Positions 1-7,696 of a stretch of 19,354 nucleotides of DNA are shown here, in pieces. How positions within the stretch are numbered: the first letter of the stretch is position 1; each line of letters opens with the position of its first letter. This stretch comes from CAVSZB01 sp964420395 (GTDB lineage: Bacteria > Krumholzibacteriota > Krumholzibacteriia > LZORAL124-64-63), in contig CAYQTJ010000045.1 in NCBI GenBank assembly GCA_964420395.1, forward strand, positions 1 through 19,354, in the 5' to 3' direction. The notes under the pieces were generated by a model. The model saw only the letters and a program-made list of their open reading frames with translations, made no database searches and was not told the DNA's origin. Both the position numbers and the translations under genes were made by a program.

Positions 1-1143
1 GTCGGCGGCCAGCGCCGGGCGCAGTTCCTCGACACGCTCAAGCTCGGCGCGATCCGGCTCACCGCGCACTTCTTCCTGCCCGAGGAGACCGGGCCGGTGG
101 ACCCGGCCCGCTACGCGCTCGTGCGGCGCTACGTGAAGAACACCGCCCTGCGCGCCGTGCAGCGGCTGCAGGCGCTGAGCTGGGATTTCGCCGTCGGCAG
201 TTCCGGCACGATCGGCGCGCTCGCCGAGGTGGCCGAGCGGATCGAGGGGCGGCGCGACGAGAGGCGTCGGACGGAGGAGCTCTCCCGCGCGAGGCTCGCG
301 CAGGTCATGGCCCTCCTCTGCTCGCTTCCGCTGGCGGAGCGGCGACGGGTGGCGGGGCTCGCGCCCGACCGCGCCGACATCATCGTGGCGGGCGGCGCGA
401 TCCTCGAGACCCTGATGGAGGAGCTCGCCCTGGCGGAACTGCGCGTGAGCGATCGGGGGCTGCGCGACGGCCTGCTCATCGACTTCCTGACCCGCCGCGC
501 GCCGGCCACGCCCGCCGGCGGCGGCTTCCGCGCGGAGAGCGTGCTGCGGCTCGGCCGGGCGTTCGGCTTCGCGGAGTCGCATGCCCGCAAGGTGTCGCAA
601 TTGGCGCTGGAATTGTTCGACAGCGCGCGCGAGGCCGGCCTGCACGCGCACGACGACGAGGCACGCGAGCTGCTCGGCCATGCCGCCCTCCTGCACGACG
701 TCGGGGTGGCGCTCTCCTTCAGCGACCATCACCTGCATTCCGCCTATTTCATCCGGCACGGCGACCTGCTCGGCTTCGACGAGACGGAGATCGCGATCAT
801 GGCCGGCGTGGCCCGCTTCCATCGCAAGCAGCGCCCGCGCAAGCGACATCCCGACCTCGCCGGGCTGACTGCCCGCCACCGCCGCCAGGTGCGGGATCTG
901 GCGCAACTGCTCACGCTGGCGGAGAGCCTCGAGCGCAGCCACCTCGGCGCGGTGAGAAGCGCGCGACTGCGGGCCGTCGACCGGCGGGATTGCGTGCTGG
1001 ACCTGGTCGCCGGGCGCGACTGCCAGCTCGAGGTGTGGGGCGTGCAGAGCCAGACCGATGCGTTCCAGCGCGCCTTCGGGCGTCGTCTGCGGGTCGAGGC
1101 GACCGTGGACCCCCCGGGGCCGGACGGCCCGCCGCCCGCCTGA
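1..1143 (+). CDS. Ppx/GppA-family phosphatase with C-terminal HD domain (5' truncated)
   Basis: The frame is open from the first base, so the gene begins outside the window; about 380 residues are present. The first part matches the second half of the Ppx/GppA actin-like fold: a LKLGAIRLT segment near the edge, then VGSSGTIGAL and IIVAGGAILE, the glycine-rich phosphate-binding motifs of the family. The C-terminal part is an HD-type domain with HAALLHDVG, followed by the HH pair of SDHHLHSAYFI and ARFHRKQRP. Members hydrolyse polyphosphate or pppGpp in the cytoplasm. The sequence does not decide between exopolyphosphatase and guanosine pentaphosphatase. A GTG at 97 could be mistaken for a start, but the family homology continues upstream of it. 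The downstream MFS gene follows after 56 bases and has its own promoter. Confidence 0.9.
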   Translation, partial: VGGQRRAQFLDTLKLGAIRLTAHFFLPEETGPVDPARYALVRRYVKNTALRAVQRLQALSWDFAVGSSGTIGALAEVAERIEGRRDERRRTEELSRARLAQVMALLCSLPLAERRRVAGLAPDRADIIVAGGAILETLMEELALAELRVSDRGLRDGLLIDFLTRRAPATPAGGGFRAESVLRLGRAFGFAESHARKVSQLALELFDSAREAGLHAHDDEARELLGHAALLHDVGVALSFSDHHLHSAYFIRHGDLLGFDETEIAIMAGVARFHRKQRPRKRHPDLAGLTARHRRQVRDLAQLLTLAESLERSHLGAVRSARLRAVDRRDCVLDLVAGRDCQLEVWGVQSQTDAFQRAFGRRLRVEATVDPPGPDGPPPA

Positions 1144-1161
1144 ACGAGCCCCCGGCGCGGC

Positions 1162-1191
1162 TTGACACCGCTCGCCGGCGCCCCCTACCGT
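1162..1191 (+). promoter_or_regulatory. Sigma70-like promoter of the MFS gene, probably leaderless
   Basis: TTGACA at 1162-1167 and TACCGT at 1186-1191 are separated by 18 bp. The expected transcription start falls at about 1198-1200, on or next to the ATG at 1200. No Shine-Dalgarno sequence is visible upstream of that ATG, so a leaderless transcript is likely (inference). Confidence 0.55.
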
Positions 1192-1199
1192 GGTCGGCC

Positions 1200-2381
1200 A
1201 TGGGCCCCTCCTCCGGAAACGCCGCGCTGCTGCGCCGGATGATGGTGTCGGCGTTCTTCATGGACGCCGGCTTCTTCCTGGTGCTGGCGGCGATCCCCTA
1301 CCGCGTGCTGGCGCTCGGCGGCGGGCCGGTGGCCCTCGGCCTCGCGCCGGCGGTCAGTTCCCTCACCTACATCGTGGCCACGCGGCTGGCCGGCCGCTGG
1401 AGCGACAGCTCCGGCCGCTTCGGCATGATCCTGTGGGGCACCATCGCCTACGCGGCCTTCGCCCTGCTCGCCGGCGGCGTGGCGCGCCTGCCGCTGCTGC
1501 TGCTGGCGATGCCGCTGCTCGGCATCGGCAACGCGCTCTACTGGCCGACGGTCCAGGCCGCGGTGGGCGACCTGGCCGGGCCGGGCGGGCTGGCGCGGGA
1601 GATCGGGCGCTTCAACGTCGCCTGGAGTGCCGGCAAGACGGTCGGCTACCTCGCCGGCGGCCTGCTGCTGGCCGCGGCCGGCTTCCGCGCCGCGTTCCTG
1701 ACCGGCGCGGGGCTGGTGGCGCTGGCGTTCGTGGCGCTGTTGGGGGCCGGCTCGCCCGAGCGGACCGGGGAGGGGCCGGCCGGCGCGGTCCCCTCCGGGT
1801 CGCCGGTGCCCGAGCGCACCCGGCGGGCGTTCCTGCGCATGGGCTGGTGGGCCAATTTCGCCGCCTACGGCGCGGGGGGGGTGCTCGGGCACCAGCTGCC
1901 GAAGTGGTTCGACGCGGTCGGCTGGCGCGAGACGCGGTTCGGGCTCTTCCTCGCCGCCGTCTTCCTCGGCCAGACCGTGGCTTTCGCGCTGCTGGCCGGC
2001 CGGGTGCGCTTCACCTACTCGGTCCGCCGGCTGCTGCTCCCGCAGGCGGCGGCCGCGGTCGCGCTGGCCGCGCTGCCGCTGGCCGGCGGCTACGGCCTGC
2101 TGCTGGCGGGGGCCCCGCTGCTGGGCGCCACCTTCGGCGTCTGCTACGCCGCGAGCATCTTCTACAGCCTCGACACCGTCCGCGGCAAGGGGCGCAACGC
2201 CGGCATCCACGAGTCGCTGGTCGGGGCGGGGAACTTCGCCGTGCCGCTGCTGGGCGGGGCGACGGTGCGCTGGACCGGCAGCCTGGCGGCGCCGTACCTC
2301 GTCGCCGCGCTGGTGATGGCGGCGGCGCTGCTCGCCCAGGGACTGCTGGCGCGCCGGCTGGCGCGGGGGTCCGCCGCCTAG
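1200..2381 (+). CDS. MFS transporter
   Basis: A 393-residue, strongly hydrophobic protein with about 10-12 predicted membrane segments and short charged loops. It has a family-like ARxxGRWSDSSGR loop near residue 65 (the A-motif region of major facilitator proteins, G-x-x-x-D-[RS]-x-G-R-[RK]-like) and a longer polar central loop around residues 180-205 between the two halves. It should be an inner-membrane secondary transporter; the substrate cannot be told. The ATG at 1200 is chosen because it precedes the first membrane helix and sits just after a TTGACA/TACCGT promoter. An ATG pair near 1239 is an alternative but would trim the first helix. Its stop codon overlaps that of the convergent hydF gene through the palindrome CTAG, leaving no intergenic space. 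Confidence 0.85.
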   Translation: MGPSSGNAALLRRMMVSAFFMDAGFFLVLAAIPYRVLALGGGPVALGLAPAVSSLTYIVATRLAGRWSDSSGRFGMILWGTIAYAAFALLAGGVARLPLLLLAMPLLGIGNALYWPTVQAAVGDLAGPGGLAREIGRFNVAWSAGKTVGYLAGGLLLAAAGFRAAFLTGAGLVALAFVALLGAGSPERTGEGPAGAVPSGSPVPERTRRAFLRMGWWANFAAYGAGGVLGHQLPKWFDAVGWRETRFGLFLAAVFLGQTVAFALLAGRVRFTYSVRRLLLPQAAAAVALAALPLAGGYGLLLAGAPLLGATFGVCYAASIFYSLDTVRGKGRNAGIHESLVGAGNFAVPLLGGATVRWTGSLAAPYLVAALVMAAALLAQGLLARRLARGSAA

Positions 2382-3622
2382 ACCGCGGCGCGCGCCCGCT
2401 CGCGCCGCCACGCCTCGAGCACGCCGGGGAACGGCGCCAGCGCCCGCTCGACGATGCCCAGCGCGTGGGCGATCGCCACGCCGTAGTTGGTCACCGGCAC
2501 GCCGGCCTCGCGACAGCGCAGCAGCCGCGTCAGCATCTCCCGCCGGTTGAGCATGCACGAGCCGCAGTGCACCACCAGGGCGTAGTCGGCGAGATCCGCC
2601 GGGAAGTCCCGCCCCTGCGCGTGGGTGAACCGCAGCTCGCCCCCGACGTACTGGGTCAGCCACCGCGGGATCTTCACGCGGCCGATGTCGTCGGCGATGG
2701 CGTGGTGCGAGCAGGCCTCGGCGACCAGGACGCGATCGCCCGGCCGCAGGCGGTCGATGGCGAGGCTGCCGAGCGCGACCGCCGCGAGGTCCCCCTTGTG
2801 GCGGGCCATGAGGATCGAGAACGAGGTCAGGGGCACGTCGGGCGGGGTGTCGGCCGCGACCTTGAGGAACGCCTGCGAATCGGTCACGACCAGTTTCGGG
2901 GGGCGGTTCAGCCGCGCGAGCGCCTCGCGAAGCTCGCGCTCCTTGACCACCAGGCAGAACGCGTCGCCGTCGAGCAGGTCGCGGATCGCCTGCACCTGCG
3001 GCAGGATCAGCCGTCCCGCCGGCGCCTCCTTGTCGATCGGCACGACCAGCACGGCCAGCTCGCCCGGCCCGACGAGGTCGGCCACGATGGCCGGGCGATC
3101 GAGCCACTCGGGCGGCGCCGCCTCGAGCAGGGCCCGCCGCAGGTCGGACAGCCCCGCGCCGGTCACCGCCGAGACGATGACGACGGCGGCGACGCGCCCC
3201 GCCAGGCCGGCCGCGACGCCCGGCTCCGGGCCGGCGAGATCCCCCTTGTTGAACGCGGCGACGACCGGCACGCCGCGCGCCGCCAGCTCCGCCAGCAGCC
3301 CCTCCTCGAACGCCTCCCAGCGCCCTTCGGCGGCGACGATCACCGCCAGTTCCGTGCGGTCGAAGACGCGGCGCGTCCGCTGCAGCCGCAGCGCGCCGAG
3401 CGCCCCCTCGTCGTCGAGCCCGGCGGTGTCGATGAAGACGACCGGTCCGAGCGGCAGCAGCTCGAATGGTTTCTCCACGGGATCGGTGGTGGTGCCGGCC
3501 TGCGGCGAGACGATCGCCACGTCCTGCCCGGCCAGCGCGTTGAGCAGGCTGGACTTGCCGACGTTGCGCCGGCCGAACAGGCCGATGTGCAGCCGCAGGC
3601 CGCGCGGCGCGCGCTCCGTCAC
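2378..3622 (-). CDS. hydF: [FeFe]-hydrogenase maturation GTPase HydF
   Basis: This 414-residue protein is the scaffold and GTPase that assembles the 2Fe subcluster of the H-cluster and delivers it to apo-HydA. The N-terminal G domain shows the P-loop GRRNVGKSS (17-25), switch GTTTDP (43-48), DTAGLDD, and FNKGD in place of the usual NKxD. The C-terminal cluster domain keeps the HydF pattern CxH...HCxxC: C304 and H306, then H352, C353 and C356. Length and cysteine positions match the family. The GTG start at 3622 overlaps the TGA of the upstream lyase (GTGA), which suggests translational coupling as the last gene of the hydE-hydG-lyase-hydF operon. Much longer reading upstream in this frame is only the shadow of the lyase gene. 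Confidence 0.95.
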   Translation of the reverse strand: MTERAPRGLRLHIGLFGRRNVGKSSLLNALAGQDVAIVSPQAGTTTDPVEKPFELLPLGPVVFIDTAGLDDEGALGALRLQRTRRVFDRTELAVIVAAEGRWEAFEEGLLAELAARGVPVVAAFNKGDLAGPEPGVAAGLAGRVAAVVIVSAVTGAGLSDLRRALLEAAPPEWLDRPAIVADLVGPGELAVLVVPIDKEAPAGRLILPQVQAIRDLLDGDAFCLVVKERELREALARLNRPPKLVVTDSQAFLKVAADTPPDVPLTSFSILMARHKGDLAAVALGSLAIDRLRPGDRVLVAEACSHHAIADDIGRVKIPRWLTQYVGGELRFTHAQGRDFPADLADYALVVHCGSCMLNRREMLTRLLRCREAGVPVTNYGVAIAHALGIVERALAPFPGVLEAWRRERARAAV

Positions 3623-5058
3623 GGCGTGCCCCCTTCCGCCGGCGATGGGGCGGGCGGCGGCGCGGCCGAACCGAGGCGGCAGACGCTTTCCGGCCTGACC
3701 AGTTCGTCGAACTGAGCGGCCGTGAGCAACCCCTCGGCGAGGGCGGTCTCGCGGATGGTGCGCCCCGCGGCGAGCGCGCGGCGGGCCAGCGCGCCCGCCG
3801 CCGCGTAGCCCAACAGCGGCAGCAGCGCCGTCGAGGTGGCGGTCGACCCCTCCCACCCCGCGCGGCAGCGCGCCTCGTCGGCCGTCAGTCCCTCCACGCA
3901 CAGTCGCGCCAGGATGTCGCAGGCGCGCGTGAGCAGGTCGCAGCTCTCGAGCAGGCAGTGGGCGATCAGGGGGAGGAACGGGTTCAGCTCCAGGCTGCCG
4001 GAGGCGGCGGCCAGGGTGATGGCATGGTCGTTCGCGATGACCAGCATGGCGCCCTGCGCGGCCGCCTCGGGGATCACCGGGTTCACCTTGTCCGGCATGA
4101 TCGAGGAGCCGGCCTGCCGCGGCGGCAGGCGGAGCTCGCCGAGACCGGCGGCCGGCCCCGACGACAGCAGGCGCAGGTCGCCCGTGATCTTGAGCAGCGT
4201 GACCGCGCACGCCTTGAGGATCCCCGACACCTCCACGTAGACGTCGGCGTTCTGCGTCGCCTCGACCAGGTTGTCCGCCCGTGCGAAGCCGATGCCGGTC
4301 AGCTCGCGCAGCTGGTCGGTCGCGCCGAAGATGAAGGCGCGCGGCGCGCCCAGCCCGGTGCCGACCGCCGTGCCGCCGAGATTGACCACGCGCAGCCGCT
4401 CCTCGCACTTGTAGATGCGCCAGCGGTCGCGCGCCACCGCCTCGGCCCAGGCCGACATCTCGCGCCCCAGCGTGATCAGCACGGCGTCCTGCATCTGCGT
4501 GCGCGCCACCTTCACGACCGAGGCGAACTCCTGCTCCTTCGCCTGGCAGGCGTTCTGCAGCGCGACGACCCGCGTCTCCAGCTCGCGCAGCCCGCGGATC
4601 GCGGCCAGGCGCAGGGCGGTGGGGAAGGTGTCGTTGGTGGACTGGTGGCGATTGAGGTCTTCCAGCGGCGAGATGACGTCGTAGCGGCCCGGCGCCAGCC
4701 CCAGCAGCACCAGCGCGCGGTTGGCGAGCACCTCGTTGACGTTCAGGTTGAGCGAGGTGCCGGCGCCCCCCTGGAGGGCGTCGACGATGACGTGCTCGTC
4801 GAGCAGTCCGCCCGCCATCTCGTGGCAGGCGCGCTCGATGGCGTCGGCGATGGCGGCGTCCGGCCAGAGGCCGAGCGCGCGGTTCGTCCGCGCGCACGCC
4901 AGCTTCACGGCGCCGTAGGCGTGCACCAGCCCGGGATGGACCGGACGGCCGGCCAGCGGGAAGTTCTCCCGCGCCCGCTCGGTGTGGATCCCGTGCAGGG
5001 CGTCCGCGGGAACGTCGCGCGTCCCCAGATGGTCGTGCTCCTCGCGTCGAGCGGTCAC
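3619..5058 (-). CDS. Aspartate ammonia-lyase-like enzyme in the hydrogenase maturation operon
   Basis: A 479-residue member of the aspartase/fumarase superfamily, which removes ammonia or water from its substrate to give fumarate. QGGAGTSLNLNVNEVLANRA (96-115) and QSTND (139-143) are aspartase-like substrate-binding blocks. The signature loop GSSIMPDKVNPVIPE (317-331) carries the catalytic serine, expected at S318 by the E. coli aspartase numbering. D323 stands where E. coli aspartase has Ala. The start is GTG, with GGGGAGGG a few bases upstream inside the 13-base gap after hydG; the 3' end overlaps hydF by 4 bases. From memory, aspartases sit next to hydEFG genes in several anaerobes. Ammonia supply for the azadithiolate bridge is a plausible role, but this is inference. 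Fumarase or another ammonia-lyase activity is not excluded. Confidence 0.87.
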   Translation of the reverse strand: MTARREEHDHLGTRDVPADALHGIHTERARENFPLAGRPVHPGLVHAYGAVKLACARTNRALGLWPDAAIADAIERACHEMAGGLLDEHVIVDALQGGAGTSLNLNVNEVLANRALVLLGLAPGRYDVISPLEDLNRHQSTNDTFPTALRLAAIRGLRELETRVVALQNACQAKEQEFASVVKVARTQMQDAVLITLGREMSAWAEAVARDRWRIYKCEERLRVVNLGGTAVGTGLGAPRAFIFGATDQLRELTGIGFARADNLVEATQNADVYVEVSGILKACAVTLLKITGDLRLLSSGPAAGLGELRLPPRQAGSSIMPDKVNPVIPEAAAQGAMLVIANDHAITLAAASGSLELNPFLPLIAHCLLESCDLLTRACDILARLCVEGLTADEARCRAGWEGSTATSTALLPLLGYAAAGALARRALAAGRTIRETALAEGLLTAAQFDELVRPESVCRLGSAAPPPAPSPAEGGTP

Positions 5059-5071
5059 CCCGCCCTCCCCG

Positions 5072-6490
5072 TCAGAAGTAGAGATCGCGGGCGTCGGTCG
5101 TGCGGATGCGCTCGAGCCGGCGCAGCAGTTCCGCCTTGAGCGGCCCCTCCTCCAGGCGCGCGAGTTCCTCCGCGACCAGCCGCTCCCCGGCGGCGCGGGT
5201 GGCGGGCGGCGCGTAGTCCTCGAGGTACTCGACCAGCGTGGAGAGCGCGTTCGGCGTGCAGAAACGCTTGATGAACCCGGGAATCGCGAACTCCATGAAA
5301 TGCTCGCCGGTGCGGCCGAGTCGGTAGCAGGCGGTGCAGAAGCTCGGGATGTAGCCGTCGGCGGCCAGCTCGCGCATGACCTCGTCGAGGGAGCGCACGT
5401 CGCCGAGCATGAACTGCTCGCGCTCGAGGTGCTGTCCGTCGCCGTCGTGCGTGTAACCGCCCAGCTCGAGCCGCGTGCCGGCGTCGATCTGCGAGACGCC
5501 GAAGCCGAGCGCCTCCCGCCGCAGCTCCGCGCTCTCGCGGGCGGTGAGGATGAGCCCGGTGTACGGCACGGCCAGGCGCAGGATGGCGATCAGGCGCAGG
5601 AAGTCGCGGTCGGACACCAGGCGGCCCGCGTCCGGATCGGAGCCGAGCGCCGGCTGGATCCGCGGGAAGCTGATCGTGTGCGGACCGACCCCGAAACGGG
5701 ACTGCAGGTGGAGCGCGTGCGCCACGAGGCCGAGCGTCTCGAACCGCCAGTCGTACAGGCCGAACAGGGCGCCGATGCCGACGTCGTCGCAGCCGGCCTC
5801 GACGGCGCGGCTGAGGCCGTCGAGCCGCCAGAGGTAGTCGGCCTTGCGGGTGCCGCGCGGATGGACGTGGGCGTAGGTGCCGTGGTGGTACGTCTCCTGG
5901 AAGATCTGGTAGGTGCCGATGCCCGATGCCTTGATCGTGCGGAAGCCCTCCACGTCGAACGGCGCGGCGTTGATGTTGACGCGGCGGATCTCCCCGTGCC
6001 CCTCCTTCACGGCGTAGACGGCGCGCGTGGCCTCCGCGATGTACGCGGCGTCGTAGGACGGATGCTCGCCGAAGACCAGGATGAGGCGCTTGTGCCCCTG
6101 CGCCTCGAGCGCCAGCACCTGCCTGCGCAGCGCGTCGGCGTCGAGCGAGACGCGCACCGCCTCCCGATTGCTGCGGCGGAAGCCGCAGTAGAGGCAGTCG
6201 TTCGTGCACTCGTTGCCCAGGTACAGCGGCGCGAAGAGGACGATCCGGTTGCCGTAGACCTCCTCCTTGAGCCGGTGCGCGGCGGCGAAGATCCCGGCCA
6301 CGGACTCCGGGTCGTCGGCGACGAGCAGTTCGGCGGTCTCCGCCACGCTGAGCGGCGTCTTGTCCAGGCTCTTGGCGATGATCTCCCGCACCCGCCCGCG
6401 GTCGGGGGGGCGCGCGAGCAGGGCGTGCAGCGCCGCGTCGTCGATGAAGTCGACGGCGCGTTCGCTCAGGCGCAGGGGCGGCAGTGGCAC
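5072..6490 (-). CDS. hydG: [FeFe]-hydrogenase maturation radical SAM tyrosine lyase HydG
   Basis: A 472-residue radical SAM enzyme that cleaves tyrosine to p-cresol and dehydroglycine, making the CO and cyanide ligands as an Fe(CO)2(CN) synthon. The SAM-cluster motif CTNDCLYC gives C95, C99 and C102. The C-terminal auxiliary cluster motif CX2CX22C is intact (C385, C388, C411), which separates HydG from the related tyrosine lyase ThiH and implies the five-iron auxiliary cluster. Length and cysteine positions agree closely with characterised HydG proteins. The start is GTG (GTG CCA CTG), one base after the TGA of hydE; the Shine-Dalgarno AGGGAGA lies in the last codons of hydE, so the two genes are probably translated together. 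Confidence 0.96.
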   Translation of the reverse strand: MPLPPLRLSERAVDFIDDAALHALLARPPDRGRVREIIAKSLDKTPLSVAETAELLVADDPESVAGIFAAAHRLKEEVYGNRIVLFAPLYLGNECTNDCLYCGFRRSNREAVRVSLDADALRRQVLALEAQGHKRLILVFGEHPSYDAAYIAEATRAVYAVKEGHGEIRRVNINAAPFDVEGFRTIKASGIGTYQIFQETYHHGTYAHVHPRGTRKADYLWRLDGLSRAVEAGCDDVGIGALFGLYDWRFETLGLVAHALHLQSRFGVGPHTISFPRIQPALGSDPDAGRLVSDRDFLRLIAILRLAVPYTGLILTARESAELRREALGFGVSQIDAGTRLELGGYTHDGDGQHLEREQFMLGDVRSLDEVMRELAADGYIPSFCTACYRLGRTGEHFMEFAIPGFIKRFCTPNALSTLVEYLEDYAPPATRAAGERLVAEELARLEEGPLKAELLRRLERIRTTDARDLYF

Positions 6491-6491
6491 G

Positions 6492-7559
6492 TCAATTCTC
6501 CCTGGCCCGGGCCGCCGCGGCGCGGTGATCGCGCGCGTGCCCGGGACCCGATCCGACCCGGCGGCCGATGCTCTCGATGCGCAGCCGGAGGCCGCCGGCG
6601 CACGCCTCGGGCGCCTCGTGGAGGCACGCCTTGCCGGGATAGATTTCGTAGCAGACGCGGTAGCGCAGCGGCGTCAGGTTCGGCATGACGACGTTCGCCC
6701 CCCGCTCGAGTCCGTGCTCGCGCCCGCTGTCGCGGTTGATCGTCGCCAGCGCGGTCGTGCTCGGGATGTTCGCCCAGGGGCAGGCGAGCCGGGCGAGCGC
6801 GACCGCCCGCAGCGTGGTCTCCTCGTCGCCGGGGACCTGCGCGCCGTCGGGCGCGACCGGGGCGGCCCCGCCGCCGAGCGGCGTGTCGGGGTGCGGCAGG
6901 TACGGGCCGACGCCGATCATGTCGAGGTCCAGTTCGGCGAACAGGGCGATGTCCGCGGCGAGATCGGCCCAGGTCTGGCCCGGGATGCCGACCATGACGC
7001 CGGAGCCGACCTCGTAGCCCAGTTCCCGCAGGCGGCGCAGCTGCGCCAGCCGGTCGGAGCGGCGGTCGCCGCGCGGGGGGTGGATGCGGTCGTACAGCTC
7101 GCGGTTGGCGGTCTCGAAGCGCAGCAGGTAGCGGTCGGCCCCCGCCTCCCGCCAGAGCGCGAACTCCGCGTCGTCCCGCTCGCCGAGGCTGAGCGTGACG
7201 GCGAGCGGCGTCTCCCCCTTGAGCCGGCGCACGACGTCGGCCACGAACGCCGCGGTCAGGCCGGGATCCTCCCCCGCCTGCAGCACGACGGTGCCGTACC
7301 CGAGCGTCTCGGCCAGGCGGGCGGACGCGACGATCTCGGCGGCCGTCATGCGGTAGCGCTCGATCCCGCGCCGGGCGGCGCGGATGCCGCAGTAGGCGCA
7401 CTGGCGCACGCAGTGGTTGGAGATCTCGACGAGGCCGCGCAGGTGGACGTCGTCCCCCACGACGCGGCGCCGCGTGTCGTCGGCCAGGCGCCACAGCTCG
7501 GCCACCCGCGCCGGATCGTCCGCGCGGAGCCAGTCGTGGATTTCCCGCCGCGTCAGCAC
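6492..7559 (-). CDS. hydE: [FeFe]-hydrogenase maturation radical SAM enzyme HydE
   Basis: A 355-residue BioB-like radical SAM protein. The CX3CX2C motif CVRQCAYC provides C50, C54 and C57 for the SAM-binding [4Fe-4S] cluster, followed by a TIM-barrel core with VLQAGEDPG, GSGVMVGIPGQT and GVGPYLPHPDTPL. HydE acts on the HydG iron synthon on the way to the 2Fe subcluster. PylB is the close relative to exclude; adjacency to hydG and hydF decides. The second, non-essential cysteine group seen in some HydE proteins is not in the usual CX7CX2C form here: cysteines near the C terminus are spaced CX8CX7C. The GTG start at 7559 has a GGGGGAGG ribosome site about 8 bases upstream. It is the first gene of the maturation operon. 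Confidence 0.94.
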   Translation of the reverse strand: MLTRREIHDWLRADDPARVAELWRLADDTRRRVVGDDVHLRGLVEISNHCVRQCAYCGIRAARRGIERYRMTAAEIVASARLAETLGYGTVVLQAGEDPGLTAAFVADVVRRLKGETPLAVTLSLGERDDAEFALWREAGADRYLLRFETANRELYDRIHPPRGDRRSDRLAQLRRLRELGYEVGSGVMVGIPGQTWADLAADIALFAELDLDMIGVGPYLPHPDTPLGGGAAPVAPDGAQVPGDEETTLRAVALARLACPWANIPSTTALATINRDSGREHGLERGANVVMPNLTPLRYRVCYEIYPGKACLHEAPEACAGGLRLRIESIGRRVGSGPGHARDHRAAAARAREN

Positions 7560-7571
7560 CGGCCGGCCTCC

Positions 7572-7593
7572 CCCGCCGCGACGTGGCGGCGGG
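7572..7593 (-). promoter_or_regulatory. Hairpin next to the hydE ribosome binding site
   Basis: In the hydE leader, CCCGCCGC (7593-7586) pairs with GCGGCGGG (7579-7572) around a 6-base loop. The 3' arm runs straight into GGAGG, so the stem takes up the first Gs of the Shine-Dalgarno tract. It could limit translation of the operon (inference). GC-rich leaders form such stems easily by chance. Confidence 0.35.
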
Positions 7594-7602
7594 CGCGGAA
7601 CG

Positions 7603-7619
7603 CCGACCGGAGCGGTCGG
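7603..7619 (-). promoter_or_regulatory. Leader hairpin upstream of hydE
   Basis: A perfect 7-bp stem with a 3-base loop: CCGACCG, CTC, CGGTCGG as read on the minus strand. It lies in the 5' untranslated part of the hyd operon, about 10 bases upstream of the second hairpin next to the ribosome site. No T-run follows, so it is not a standard terminator. Confidence 0.35.
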
Positions 7620-7639
7620 ATTCCGTCTGTTTCAATCCG
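7617..7639 (-). promoter_or_regulatory. Inverted repeat just downstream of the hydE promoter
   Basis: CGGATT (7639-7634) and AATCCG (7622-7617) form a 6-bp dyad around an 11-base spacer, placed near the expected transcription start region of the hyd operon. It could be an operator, but no known regulator motif is recognised. The right arm overlaps the start of the neighbouring hairpin. Confidence 0.25.
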
Positions 7640-7654
7640 GTATCGTCCAGCACC

Positions 7655-7683
7655 AAGGTAGAGAGCGACGGCGGCGGAGGCAA
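7655..7683 (-). promoter_or_regulatory. Promoter of the hydE-hydG-lyase-hydF operon
   Basis: TTGCCT (7683-7678), a 17-bp spacer, then TACCTT (7660-7655) on the minus strand. The start point would lie near 7648, giving a leader of about 90 bases before the hydE GTG. The same -35/-10 style recurs upstream of the MFS, CcmH-like and sod genes, which raises confidence. Confidence 0.55.
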
Positions 7684-7696
7684 GGAACGGCTGCGT

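Noticed and set aside
1190..3715. 841-codon open frame on the plus strand across the MFS gene and hydF
   Set aside because: Low-complexity Arg/Ala/Gly/Gln product with no domain; it is antisense to hydF and out of frame with the MFS gene. GC-rich codon bias keeps it open.
4982..6688. 568-codon plus-strand open frame over hydG
   Set aside because: Antisense shadow of hydG, whose motifs are unambiguous; the product has no recognisable features.
7603..7619. Rho-independent terminator after the CcmH-like gene
   Set aside because: The hairpin lies downstream of the hyd promoter, not at the CcmH stop, and no T-run follows on the minus strand.
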